From Thermaceae bacterium (lineage in GTDB: Bacteria > Deinococcota > Deinococci > Deinococcales > Thermaceae), in NCBI GenBank assembly GCA_015478585.1, contig JADMIM010000034.1, forward strand, positions 1-33,907: a stretch of DNA of 33,907 nt. Reading direction: 5' to 3'. Positions 26,002 to 33,907 of the stretch are shown here, in pieces. The position numbers and the translations under genes were made by a program. Each line of letters opens with the position of its first letter. Positions within the stretch are counted from its first letter, which is position 1. Under the pieces are notes generated by a model. It searched no databases. It saw only the letters and a list, made by a program, of their open reading frames with translations, and had not been told where the DNA came from.

Positions 26002-26080
26002 AGACTGCTCTACTGTTACCAAGACCTGCGGATAAACCCATTTTCCGGGTTTGGTATCAGAGACTATCCTGCAAACCCTC

Positions 26081-26186
26081 TATCGCGGTTTTCATAAAAA
26101 ATAGGACAGTCCACTCCGCTAGGAAAACCGTACTCAGCTCATTTTTGCCGCCATGAGTAGCGGCCAAAATAGCGGAAACCGCGATA
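26081..26186. repeat. Dispersed inverted-repeat element, copy A
   Basis: 106 bp. TATCGCGGTTT at the left end is the exact reverse complement of AAACCGCGATA at the right. The interior includes TTTTTGCCGCC ATGAG TAGCGGCCAAAA, a second hairpin. Copy B at 31393-31486 shares ACTCAGCTC, TTTTTGCCGCCATGAG and AATAGCGGAAAC in the same order but lacks about 20 bp. No coding capacity. Confidence 0.75.
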
Positions 26187-26196
26187 GTATGAGCTA

Positions 26197-26221
26197 TAGC
26201 TACCGTGAGATGGTACATCTC
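26197..26221. repeat. 25-bp repeat shared with 29441-29465
   Basis: Starts TAGCTACCGTGAG and ends GTACATCTC. It contains the inverted repeat GAGATG-GTA-CATCTC. The gap 26002-26306 between the peptidase and the toxin remnants holds only this, copy A of the dispersed repeat and a small hairpin at 26034-26052 (AAACCC/GGGTTT). Confidence 0.7.
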
Positions 26222-26306
26222 CTGGGTCTGGTCAAATTTGGCAACGTTAACAGAACCCTACATTGCAATTCCTGAAAACGGTTTATTATCCTTGGCATAT
26301 ACTTGA

Positions 26307-26610
26307 TTGGTGGAGTTCGACTGGGATCAGGAGAACGAAGAACACATTGCCTAGCATGGGGTTTTGCCTGAAGAGGCCGAAGGCGCAGTGCTCGACCCCC
26401 GAGCTAAACAAGAAAGCACCTATTCCAGAATGGGCGAACGGCCCACGGTTTTTATCGGTCAGACTCAGGGCAAAATCCTCTTTGTGGTATTGACCATTCG
26501 AGAAAAGCCTGTGGAAGGTGAAGAAAAGCCTCGAGCCCAGTGGCGGATAGTCCCGGCTCGAGAAGCCCACCAATGAGCGGCTGGTCAGCCGGTTAGCGTG
26601 TGGGAGATGA
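26307..26610 (+). pseudogene. BrnT-like (DUF497) toxin remnant with amber codon and frameshift
   Basis: From TTG 26307 or GTG 26310 the frame reads VEFDWDQENEEHIA, then TAG (26352-26354), then HGVLPEEAEGAVLDPRAKQ and GKILFVVLTIRE. This is the BrnT pattern (EFEWDxxK...xxKHGVxFEEA...DP...RxLFVVYT...). The amber codon stands where the family has Lys or Arg before HGV. After WRIVPAREA the frame meets TGA at 26574, but shifting one base gives PTNERLVSRLACG, the expected basic C-terminus (ARxxTxxER). The gene therefore carries at least two lesions. No brnA antitoxin follows; a vapC fragment does. BrnT toxins are RNase-fold ribonucleases; this copy should be inactive unless suppressed. Confidence 0.7.
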
Positions 26611-26867
26611 GCATCAAACACGCCCTTGGGAGGTGGCCTGAGGTCGCTAGTTTTATGGATGAGGCTGAGTACCACAGTGACCTCGAGCAGTTGCAAGTCA
26701 AGGAGCTTTGGATTGGCTCGAGCCATGCACGACTGGCCGGGCAGTTTGCTCAAAGTCATAAAGACCCTTTTGACCGTTTACTGGTGGCCCAAGCGGTGCT
26801 CGAGGGCATGCCAATTCTGAGCAAAGATCGGGGGCTGGATATCTTTCCCGTGGTACGGGTGTGGTGA
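26577..26867 (+). pseudogene. VapC-like PIN-domain toxin, 5'-truncated
   Basis: The open frame has no proper start and begins inside the PIN fold: PVSVWEMSIKHALG, then LWIGSSHARLAGQFAQSHKD and PFDRLLVAQAVLEG, ending ILSKDRGLDIFPVVRVW. The acidic residues of E in VWEMSIK, D in HKDPFDR and D in SKDRGLD are kept. The N-terminal strand with the first catalytic aspartate (LLDTHxxLW) is missing, replaced by the brnT remnant. A GTG at 26598 could start an 89-residue fragment. VapC toxins cleave tRNA or rRNA; this one lacks a complete active site. No vapB lies next to it. Confidence 0.75.
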
Positions 26868-26895
26868 GACGGGCTCGACAATATCGATACTTCGA

Positions 26896-29280
<2,385 letters not shown>

Positions 29281-29281
29281 A

Positions 29282-29309
29282 GGCAGTGCGGTTTCGCCGC
29301 GTGACTGCC
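29282..29309 (-). promoter_or_regulatory. Hairpin directly before the glnS start codon
   Basis: On the minus strand GGCAGT...GCGG CGAAA CCGC ACTGCC folds with a 3-nt bulge and ends one base before the ATG at 29280. It occupies the place of the ribosome-binding site. Confidence 0.45.
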
Positions 29310-29410
29310 CTCCAGCATACACTCCTGGTCGCCCCTGCAAAAGGGAGTGGCTTCCCAGTAGACATTTCCAAACCCTCGAGGGCTGGTCGAGGAAAGTAGA
29401 CATGGTCTCG

Positions 29411-29465
29411 AGCTACGGCCCACACCTTTTACGTGGGCCGTAGCTACCGTGAGATGGTACATCTC
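29411..29465. repeat. 13-bp-stem hairpin joined to the 25-bp repeat
   Basis: AGCTACGGCCCAC (29411-29423), a 9-nt loop, and its exact reverse complement (29433-29445), overlapping the second copy of the 25-bp repeat (29441-29465). This lies in the 239-bp gap between the divergent glnS and gamma-glutamylcyclotransferase genes. The rest of the gap (29466-29519) shows no clear promoter. Confidence 0.7.
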
Positions 29466-29519
29466 GAGGGCACGAACTCTATCCACTGACTTACCAACGG
29501 GTTATCTTAGCTACCAGCT

Positions 29520-29990
29520 ATGAACCCCACACCATCCGCAGTTTTCGTCTACGGAACCCTCAAGCGGAGCGAGCGCAATTTTCAGGTCTCGGAGCGGGCA
29601 GGTTGGGTTCGCTCGGTTAAAGCCTGGCTCGAGGGCTACCAACTTTTTCATATTCCCCGGCGCGAACGGCTCCCGTACACCTATCCCGCTGTCGTCCAGG
29701 GCCAAGGGCGGGTCTGGGGCGAGGTGCAGTGGTTCGCCGACCTCGAGGCCGCGCTCAGGGTGCTGGACGTACTCGAAGATGAGGGTAACGAATACCTGCG
29801 GATTTCGGTACAGGCCCATCTAGGCAGTACCCTCGAGTCCCACGGCTTGGAGCGACCCCTCAGCCTCGAGGTCTGGACGTATGTTTACCCGCACCAGGAC
29901 GCAATTCTTCAAGCTCGAGGAATTCCTGTTCTGGACGGGGTTTGGCTCGAGGCGCAAGCGCTTGACCAAGCTGCCCTCGGTGAACAGTAA
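29520..29990 (+). CDS. Gamma-glutamylcyclotransferase-like protein (GGCT/AIG2 fold)
   Basis: 156 residues. The fold's signature FVYGTLKRSERN is at residues 9-20 and the likely catalytic glutamate is in LDVLEDEGNEYLR near residue 85. Enzymes of this fold release 5-oxoproline from gamma-glutamyl amines or peptides; the substrate here is unknown. The start ATG 29520 has no evident ribosome-binding site. glgA begins 20 bp after its stop codon, so the two are likely co-transcribed. Confidence 0.88.
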   Translation: MNPTPSAVFVYGTLKRSERNFQVSERAGWVRSVKAWLEGYQLFHIPRRERLPYTYPAVVQGQGRVWGEVQWFADLEAALRVLDVLEDEGNEYLRISVQAHLGSTLESHGLERPLSLEVWTYVYPHQDAILQARGIPVLDGVWLEAQALDQAALGEQ

Positions 29991-30010
29991 ACTGTAGACG
30001 GTCAACCCTT

Positions 30011-31348
30011 ATGAAAATCGCCTTCGTTGCCTCCGAAGCCTTTCCCTTCGCCAAGGTAGGTGGCCTCGCTGACGTGGTAGGCAGCCTGCCGCAAGCCCTG
30101 AAGAAGCTCGGCCTCGAGCCCACTATTTTCCTGCCCTGGTACAGCGGCATCCAAGGATATTACGTGGGAGAGAGCCGCTTCGACTTCGAGGGGCAGAGCG
30201 AACAGGTTGGGCTGGGACATTTGGAACATGGCGGGGTGCGCTACGTGCTGGTGGGGTTGCCAGACTTCTCCCGTGAGCGCCCCTACGGCTATGACGACGA
30301 TTTTCGTCGCTTCGTGCGCTTCTCGCTGGCGGTTGCCGAGTTGCTGCGCGACTTCGATATCGTCCATGCCCACGACTGGCAGGCCGCGCTGCTGCCTTTG
30401 CTGCGCAACCAGGGCTGGTTTACTGGGCGCACCGTGTACACCATTCACAACCTCGCCTATCAGGGCACCTGGGGCTCGCAGGATTTCTACGCCTGGAGCA
30501 AGCTGCCGGGCGAGACCTACTACGGAGCGGGCCTCGAGCACAATGGCAGGGTCAACCTAATGAAGGGTGGCATCGTCAATAGCGACGCGGTGACGACGGT
30601 TTCGCCTGGCTACGCCGAGGAAATTCGCTCGCCTTACTTTGGCGATGGGCTAGACGGGGTTTTGCGCGAGCAATCGTATAAGCTGCGCGGCATCCTCAAC
30701 GGCCTGGATACCGATTATTGGAACCCGGCCGATGACCGATACCTATCGCAACATTTCACCGTTAAGGATTTGCGCCCCAAAGCGAAGATTCGCGCCGCGC
30801 TGCTGGGTGAGTTCGGCCTCGAGGATAACCCTACCTTGGGGGTAGTTTCGCGTTTTGCTAGTCAAAAAGGCATAGATCTGATTGCCGATGCCCTGCCCGG
30901 CCTCCTCGAGCGTGGCCTCAACCTGCTGGTGTTGGGCAGCGGCGAAGCCAGCCTCGAGCGCACTTTCGCCTGGATGGCGGCCCATCATGCGGGCCGGGTA
31001 GCTTATGCCCAGGGTTACAACGAAGCCCTGGCTCACCGCATCTATGCCGGTTGTGACGGCTTTTTGATGCCCTCACGCTTCGAGCCTTGTGGTCTGGCCC
31101 AGATGATTTCCATGCGCTATGGTACCCCGCCCATCGTGCGGGCCGTGGGTGGTCTCAAAGATACCGTACGGCACGGAGAAACCGGCTTTTTGTTCGAGTA
31201 CCCCGACGCGACGGGTTTGCTGTGGGGGGTGGACGAGTTTTTGAGGCATCCCAACCGCCTCGAGGTGGCCCGCAAGGGCATGAAAACCGATTTCTCCTGG
31301 GAAGCTCCGGCCCAGCAGTATGCTGATTTATACCGCAGTTTGCGCTGA
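30011..31348 (+). CDS. glgA: Glycogen synthase (ADP-glucose type)
   Basis: 445 residues. It elongates alpha-1,4-glucan from ADP-glucose. The N-terminal Rossmann half begins MKIAFVASEAFPFAKVGGLADVVGSLP (given here as two adjoining motifs, SEAFPFAKVGG and LADVVGSLP), with HAHDWQAALLP near residue 120. The C-terminal GT-B half has LGVVSRFASQKGIDLI, PSRFEPCGLAQM and GTPPIVRAVGGLKDTV. GT5 family features are complete. Length is slightly shorter than the E. coli enzyme. It follows the cyclotransferase gene. Confidence 0.97.
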   Translation: MKIAFVASEAFPFAKVGGLADVVGSLPQALKKLGLEPTIFLPWYSGIQGYYVGESRFDFEGQSEQVGLGHLEHGGVRYVLVGLPDFSRERPYGYDDDFRRFVRFSLAVAELLRDFDIVHAHDWQAALLPLLRNQGWFTGRTVYTIHNLAYQGTWGSQDFYAWSKLPGETYYGAGLEHNGRVNLMKGGIVNSDAVTTVSPGYAEEIRSPYFGDGLDGVLREQSYKLRGILNGLDTDYWNPADDRYLSQHFTVKDLRPKAKIRAALLGEFGLEDNPTLGVVSRFASQKGIDLIADALPGLLERGLNLLVLGSGEASLERTFAWMAAHHAGRVAYAQGYNEALAHRIYAGCDGFLMPSRFEPCGLAQMISMRYGTPPIVRAVGGLKDTVRHGETGFLFEYPDATGLLWGVDEFLRHPNRLEVARKGMKTDFSWEAPAQQYADLYRSLR

Positions 31349-31392
31349 GCCCGAAATCTGAAAAAACTTATCTGGGCAGCACTGCTGACAAA

Positions 31393-31486
31393 CTAGAGCG
31401 GTTTTCAGAAAGAATAAGACCCTACTCAGCTCCTTTTTGCCGCCATGAGCGGCGGCAAAAATAGCGGAAACTGCGATAGGCTCTAG
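31393..31486. repeat. Dispersed inverted-repeat element, copy B
   Basis: 94 bp between CTAGAG (31393-31398) and CTCTAG (31481-31486). The interior has GCGGTTTTCAG and GCGGAAACTGCGATA near the ends and a perfect hairpin TTTTTGCCGCC ATGA GCGGCGGCAAAAA. It matches copy A over most of its length. The 171-bp gap after glgA holds nothing else apart from the promoter box of the next gene. Confidence 0.75.
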
Positions 31487-31507
31487 CTTCTGCAACCGCC
31501 AACACGA

Positions 31508-31513
31508 TAGACT
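31508..31513 (+). promoter_or_regulatory. Candidate leaderless -10 box of the haloperoxidase-like gene
   Basis: TAGACT six bases before the ATG at 31520, without a Shine-Dalgarno sequence. Confidence 0.4.
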
Positions 31514-31519
31514 GGGCTC

Positions 31520-32731
31520 ATGAAAAATCTTATGCAGCGGGCGGTATTTATCCTGTTGGTGTTTATGGGTTTGGCTCTGGCCCAGTCCAAAAGCTGGATT
31601 GTCGCTCCCACCCCGGCCCTCAATCAGGCCCTTAGCGCCCTCCCCCAGGGCGCGTACAACCCGCTTAACTGGGCTACTTTGGATGAACTCGAGCGCCTGG
31701 AACTCCTGGCTATTCAGACCCAGATGTTCGATCCTCCGCGTGCGGCCAGGGCTCTGGCCCTGCTCTCGGTAGCTCTAAACGATACCCTGGTGGCTTTGAG
31801 GAGCCGCCCCGGAGCTGATGCCAACGTGGCAACAGCCTATGCCACTCAGGAGGTGATGCTGTACCTGCATCCTACCTTTGCCAATTTCAAGGATGCGGTG
31901 CGGGAGACCGTGGCCGCAATCTACAACGGGGCTGCCAAAGCTGGTGCGCCTCGAGCCAGCCTGGACACCCTGCGGGCCATCGGGCAGCAGATAGGCCAGC
32001 AAATTACCGCTTTTGCCCGTAAGGATGGGGCAAACTTTCAGGTGATCCCGCAGTATCCCAAAGTGGTTCCGGGGGTTTGGGCCTTGACGCTGGGCTACAC
32101 CGCCGTGGAGCCCGGTTGGGGCAATGTGGTTCCCATCGGTATCGCCCCCCAGCAGTTGGCCCAGGCTGTTCCGCCGCCGCTCTGGAATTCGGCCAAATAC
32201 GACCAGGAGCGCACCGCCTTTTGGCAGGAGCAACAGAAACTCGATGACCACGGAAGGGCAATCGCCGACAAATGGGCGGGCGACCCTGGAACCGTGACCC
32301 CTGCCGGGCTCTGGCAGGAAGCCACCGTGCAGATGCTCAAAGATCAAGGACGCAGCGCCGAACAAGCCGTCACCATCCTGGCCCCCCTCAATATCGCCAT
32401 CCACAACAGCCTGATCGCCTGCTGGAAGACCAAGTTTATCTACTACACCTCGAGGCCCAATCAGTGGGTAGGAACCTTCAACAAAACCTGGCAGCCCTAT
32501 TTGCGCACGCCGAAGTTCCCCGCCTATCCCTCCGGCCATGCCACCCTGAGCGGCGCGGCGGCTACGGTTTTGTCGGCCTTTTTGCCCGACCAAGCCCAGA
32601 CCTTTGAGGCAATGGCCAAAGAAGCATCCTATTCGCGCATCATTGCCGGGATTCACTGGTTTGTGGATGGAGCAGGTGGGCTAGATTTAGGCGAGCGGGT
32701 GGGAAAACAAGTGCTCGAGCAGCTCAAGTAA
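31520..32731 (+). CDS. Exported vanadium-haloperoxidase / PAP2-superfamily protein
   Basis: 403 residues. A signal peptide (MKNLMQRAVFILLVFMGLA, cleaved about residue 21 at LAQS) exports it. The three phosphate/vanadate motifs are all present near the C-terminus: KxxxxxxRP as KFIYYTSRP, PSGH at 337-340, and SRxxxxxHxxxD as SRIIAGIHWFVD (372-383). Proteins of this layout are either vanadium-dependent haloperoxidases or acid phosphatases. The long all-helical N-terminal half resembles haloperoxidase-type members, but which reaction it performs cannot be told from motifs. It starts from its own probable leaderless promoter. Confidence 0.9.
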   Translation: MKNLMQRAVFILLVFMGLALAQSKSWIVAPTPALNQALSALPQGAYNPLNWATLDELERLELLAIQTQMFDPPRAARALALLSVALNDTLVALRSRPGADANVATAYATQEVMLYLHPTFANFKDAVRETVAAIYNGAAKAGAPRASLDTLRAIGQQIGQQITAFARKDGANFQVIPQYPKVVPGVWALTLGYTAVEPGWGNVVPIGIAPQQLAQAVPPPLWNSAKYDQERTAFWQEQQKLDDHGRAIADKWAGDPGTVTPAGLWQEATVQMLKDQGRSAEQAVTILAPLNIAIHNSLIACWKTKFIYYTSRPNQWVGTFNKTWQPYLRTPKFPAYPSGHATLSGAAATVLSAFLPDQAQTFEAMAKEASYSRIIAGIHWFVDGAGGLDLGERVGKQVLEQLK

Positions 32732-32737
32732 GGCATA

Positions 32738-32773
32738 GCTATTTTCACCGGAGGTTCACTGAAAACCGTGATA
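32738..32773 (-). repeat. Possible end fragment of the dispersed repeat
   Basis: On the minus strand it reads TATCACGGTTTTCAG, close to the left end of copies A and B, and continues into GAACCTCCGGTGAAAATAGC. The latter resembles the sequence at 9941-9960 (CTATTCACCGGAAGTT). It fills the gap between the convergent haloperoxidase-like and secreted-protein genes. Confidence 0.4.
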
Positions 32774-32774
32774 A

Positions 32775-33461
32775 TTAGTAAAACCTCGAGAGGTCGGCTC
32801 CAACCGTGTAGGTGCAGCGATTGTCAGCTTCGGTCTGCACCACCAAGCTGAGGGTGTTGCCCAGGATGGCTTGGGTCAGGTCGAAGTAGTAGAGCATGGT
32901 TCCGCCAAAACGCCCGTCTGACCCCCGTGTCCAATCCTCGAGGTAGGCCGTTTTGTAGGGCCTAAGAATGCTGGCTGGCTGTTTTATACCCAAGTTGTAG
33001 GCAGCGCGCTGGGCCTCCTGAGCCAGACCTGCAATCCGCACGTAGACCTGGAGATGACCGTCGGGTAGCTTTTGCCGAGCGGCTTCCAGGGCATCCTTGC
33101 CACTCAGGCTTCTGAAGGCGTTGCGGGCCGATTGCGCTACCAGCGCCACCTGATAGGCTTGCCCAGCCAAGGTGATGACTACCGGATGGCTGCCAAAGCG
33201 GGGGTCAGAGGGGCTTCGCAGCCAGTTGCTCAGGCAACTGCTGTCGCCGGAGAGTAAGCCTACGTGGCTTCCCGCCGGAAAAGCTTCGCCGGAGACCTCG
33301 AGGCTCAGGTTGAGGGTGGTGGGTAGGGCGCTAATGCGGCTATAAATGCCGTCTACAATGCGCTGGGCCAGGCTGGGGTCGGGTGCGGGCGACCAGGCTA
33401 GGGTAGGGCAGAGCAGTGCTGTCAGAGCAATCCACACAACCGGGCGAATGGGCGCACGCAT
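32775..33461 (-). CDS. Exported protein of unknown function
   Basis: 228 residues. The signal peptide MRAPIRPVVWIALTALLCP is followed by TLAWSPAPD. The mature part has no motif I recognise: a predicted mixed alpha/beta protein with three cysteines (one probably in the signal peptide region, one at SCLSN, one at RCTYT). It carries ALEAARQKLPDGHLQVYVRI and a C-terminal strand-rich part. Its start is two bases after the stop codon of the upstream gene, so the two form an operon and both products are likely envelope or periplasmic. Confidence 0.75.
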   Translation of the reverse strand: MRAPIRPVVWIALTALLCPTLAWSPAPDPSLAQRIVDGIYSRISALPTTLNLSLEVSGEAFPAGSHVGLLSGDSSCLSNWLRSPSDPRFGSHPVVITLAGQAYQVALVAQSARNAFRSLSGKDALEAARQKLPDGHLQVYVRIAGLAQEAQRAAYNLGIKQPASILRPYKTAYLEDWTRGSDGRFGGTMLYYFDLTQAILGNTLSLVVQTEADNRCTYTVGADLSRFY

Positions 33462-33463
33462 GG

Positions 33464-33907
33464 CTACCTCGAGGTCAGGAAAATCATCTGGCAGCTAAGC
33501 CCGGCGCTGATGATGCGGCTGGCATCCGCCGCACTCACCACCGCATAGTCGTGGAAACTGGGGTTGGTGACTCCGGGGGCGGTCTGGGTTGCCGTAGCCT
33601 GAATATGCAGTACCCGGCTGTAGCTGCCGGTCTGGACTTGGCTGGGGTTTTGAAAAAACAGGGCAATGCTGGTCTCATTGACCAGATCGCTGGAAACCCC
33701 CTGGATGGCTTTGGGGTCGGGCCAAATTTTGCGGCCTGAGCTGTCTACCACGGCGGGGGACATCCCCTGGCTCATGGGTACGCTGGCCGAGCGGGTATCT
33801 ACGATGATGGCACAAGTGGGTAGCCCCTGGCTGCTGGGGTTGTTGTTGAGGAGTGCGGTTCCGTTCTCGGGCACTGGCCCGGCCTTGCTTGCGGCTTGGT
33901 TGGTAGG
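33464..33907 (-). CDS. Probable exported protein of unknown function, N-terminus outside the window
   Basis: At least 147 residues; the frame stays open to the window edge (upstream residues TNQAASKAGPVPENG), so a GTG at 33874 is probably not the real start. The segment PTCAIIVDTRSASVPMSQGM then SPAVVDSSGRKIWPD recalls the repeated domain of secreted LPP20/FlgT-like proteins (an IIDARG-type strand followed by SPxIxDxxGxxxY). This is an impression only. Translationally close to the downstream exported gene. Confidence 0.65.
   Translation of the reverse strand, partial: PTNQAASKAGPVPENGTALLNNNPSSQGLPTCAIIVDTRSASVPMSQGMSPAVVDSSGRKIWPDPKAIQGVSSDLVNETSIALFFQNPSQVQTGSYSRVLHIQATATQTAPGVTNPSFHDYAVVSAADASRIISAGLSCQMIFLTSR

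Noticed and set aside
26286-26759. 157-codon minus-strand frame over the toxin remnants
   Set aside because: The plus strand shows BrnT and PIN patterns; the minus frame has no recognisable family.
29281-29403. 41-codon N-terminal extension of GlnRS
   Set aside because: It runs through a hairpin and non-conserved sequence; the synthetase family begins at about [15 protein letters not shown].
29281-29519. T-box leader before glnS
   Set aside because: No AGGGTGG-type antiterminator motif or terminator was found; T-boxes are rare in this phylum.
31775-32656. 293-codon minus-strand frame over the haloperoxidase-like gene
   Set aside because: Antisense shadow; the plus frame has signal peptide and all three active-site motifs.

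Overview
The window looks like a chromosomal segment of a thermophilic member of the Thermaceae, most likely Meiothermus or a close relative. The reasons are the high GC content, the ffh-rpsP-KH-rimM-trmD-rplS gene set, a glutaminyl-tRNA synthetase with a YqeY/GatB-type tail as in Deinococcus, several start codons preceded only by a TANNNT box (leaderless pattern), and extreme over-representation of the palindrome CTCGAG (about 100 copies by hand count in the 27 kb outside the array, where base composition predicts about 10). The genus is inferred, not shown.

Region 1 (1-6846) is a very large CRISPR array. It enters the window already in progress, holds 95 complete 37-bp repeats plus a partial one at base 1, and has spacers of 32-37 bp. 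The repeat folds into a 9-bp stem with a UUUU loop and ends in ATTGAAAC. Degenerate repeats at the right end mark the trailer, so the leader (and perhaps the cas genes) lie to the left, outside the window. At least 16 spacers fall into six families whose members encode homologous peptides when read on the minus strand, with mostly synonymous differences. The crRNAs would therefore be antisense to the target mRNAs. Several families come from protein-repeat regions of the targets.

Region 2 (6929-16715) carries metabolic and envelope genes. On the minus strand are a class II fructose-1,6-bisphosphatase, a small membrane protein, HisIE, HisF and an RNA uracil-C5 methyltransferase. A TAXI solute-binding protein overlaps a small membrane protein on the plus strand. 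Then come a patatin-like protein, an exported monohaem cytochrome c, an SRPBCC protein and an OmpR-type two-component system. A GC-rich palindromic repeat has entered the hisIE reading frame as a linker, and a related one forms the hisF tail.

Region 3 (16716-17681) is a poorer, AT-richer island. It holds a Phd/YefM antitoxin cut by an amber codon but still preceded by a perfect 22-bp palindrome, and a frameshifted small exported protein.

Region 4 (17682-22994) is the translation and protein-targeting cluster ffh, rpsP, khpA, rimM, trmD, rplS. It is interrupted by a HEAT-repeat gene on the opposite strand and by repeat elements in the intergenic gaps.

Region 5 (23071-33907) contains an M16C metallopeptidase, a repeat-rich gap with wreckage of a brnT toxin and a vapC toxin, glnS, a gamma-glutamylcyclotransferase-like gene next to glgA (glycogen synthase), an exported vanadium-haloperoxidase/PAP2-type enzyme and two exported proteins of unknown function, the last cut by the window edge. 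A roughly 100-bp inverted-repeat element occurs twice here (26081-26186 and 31393-31486), with a possible third fragment.
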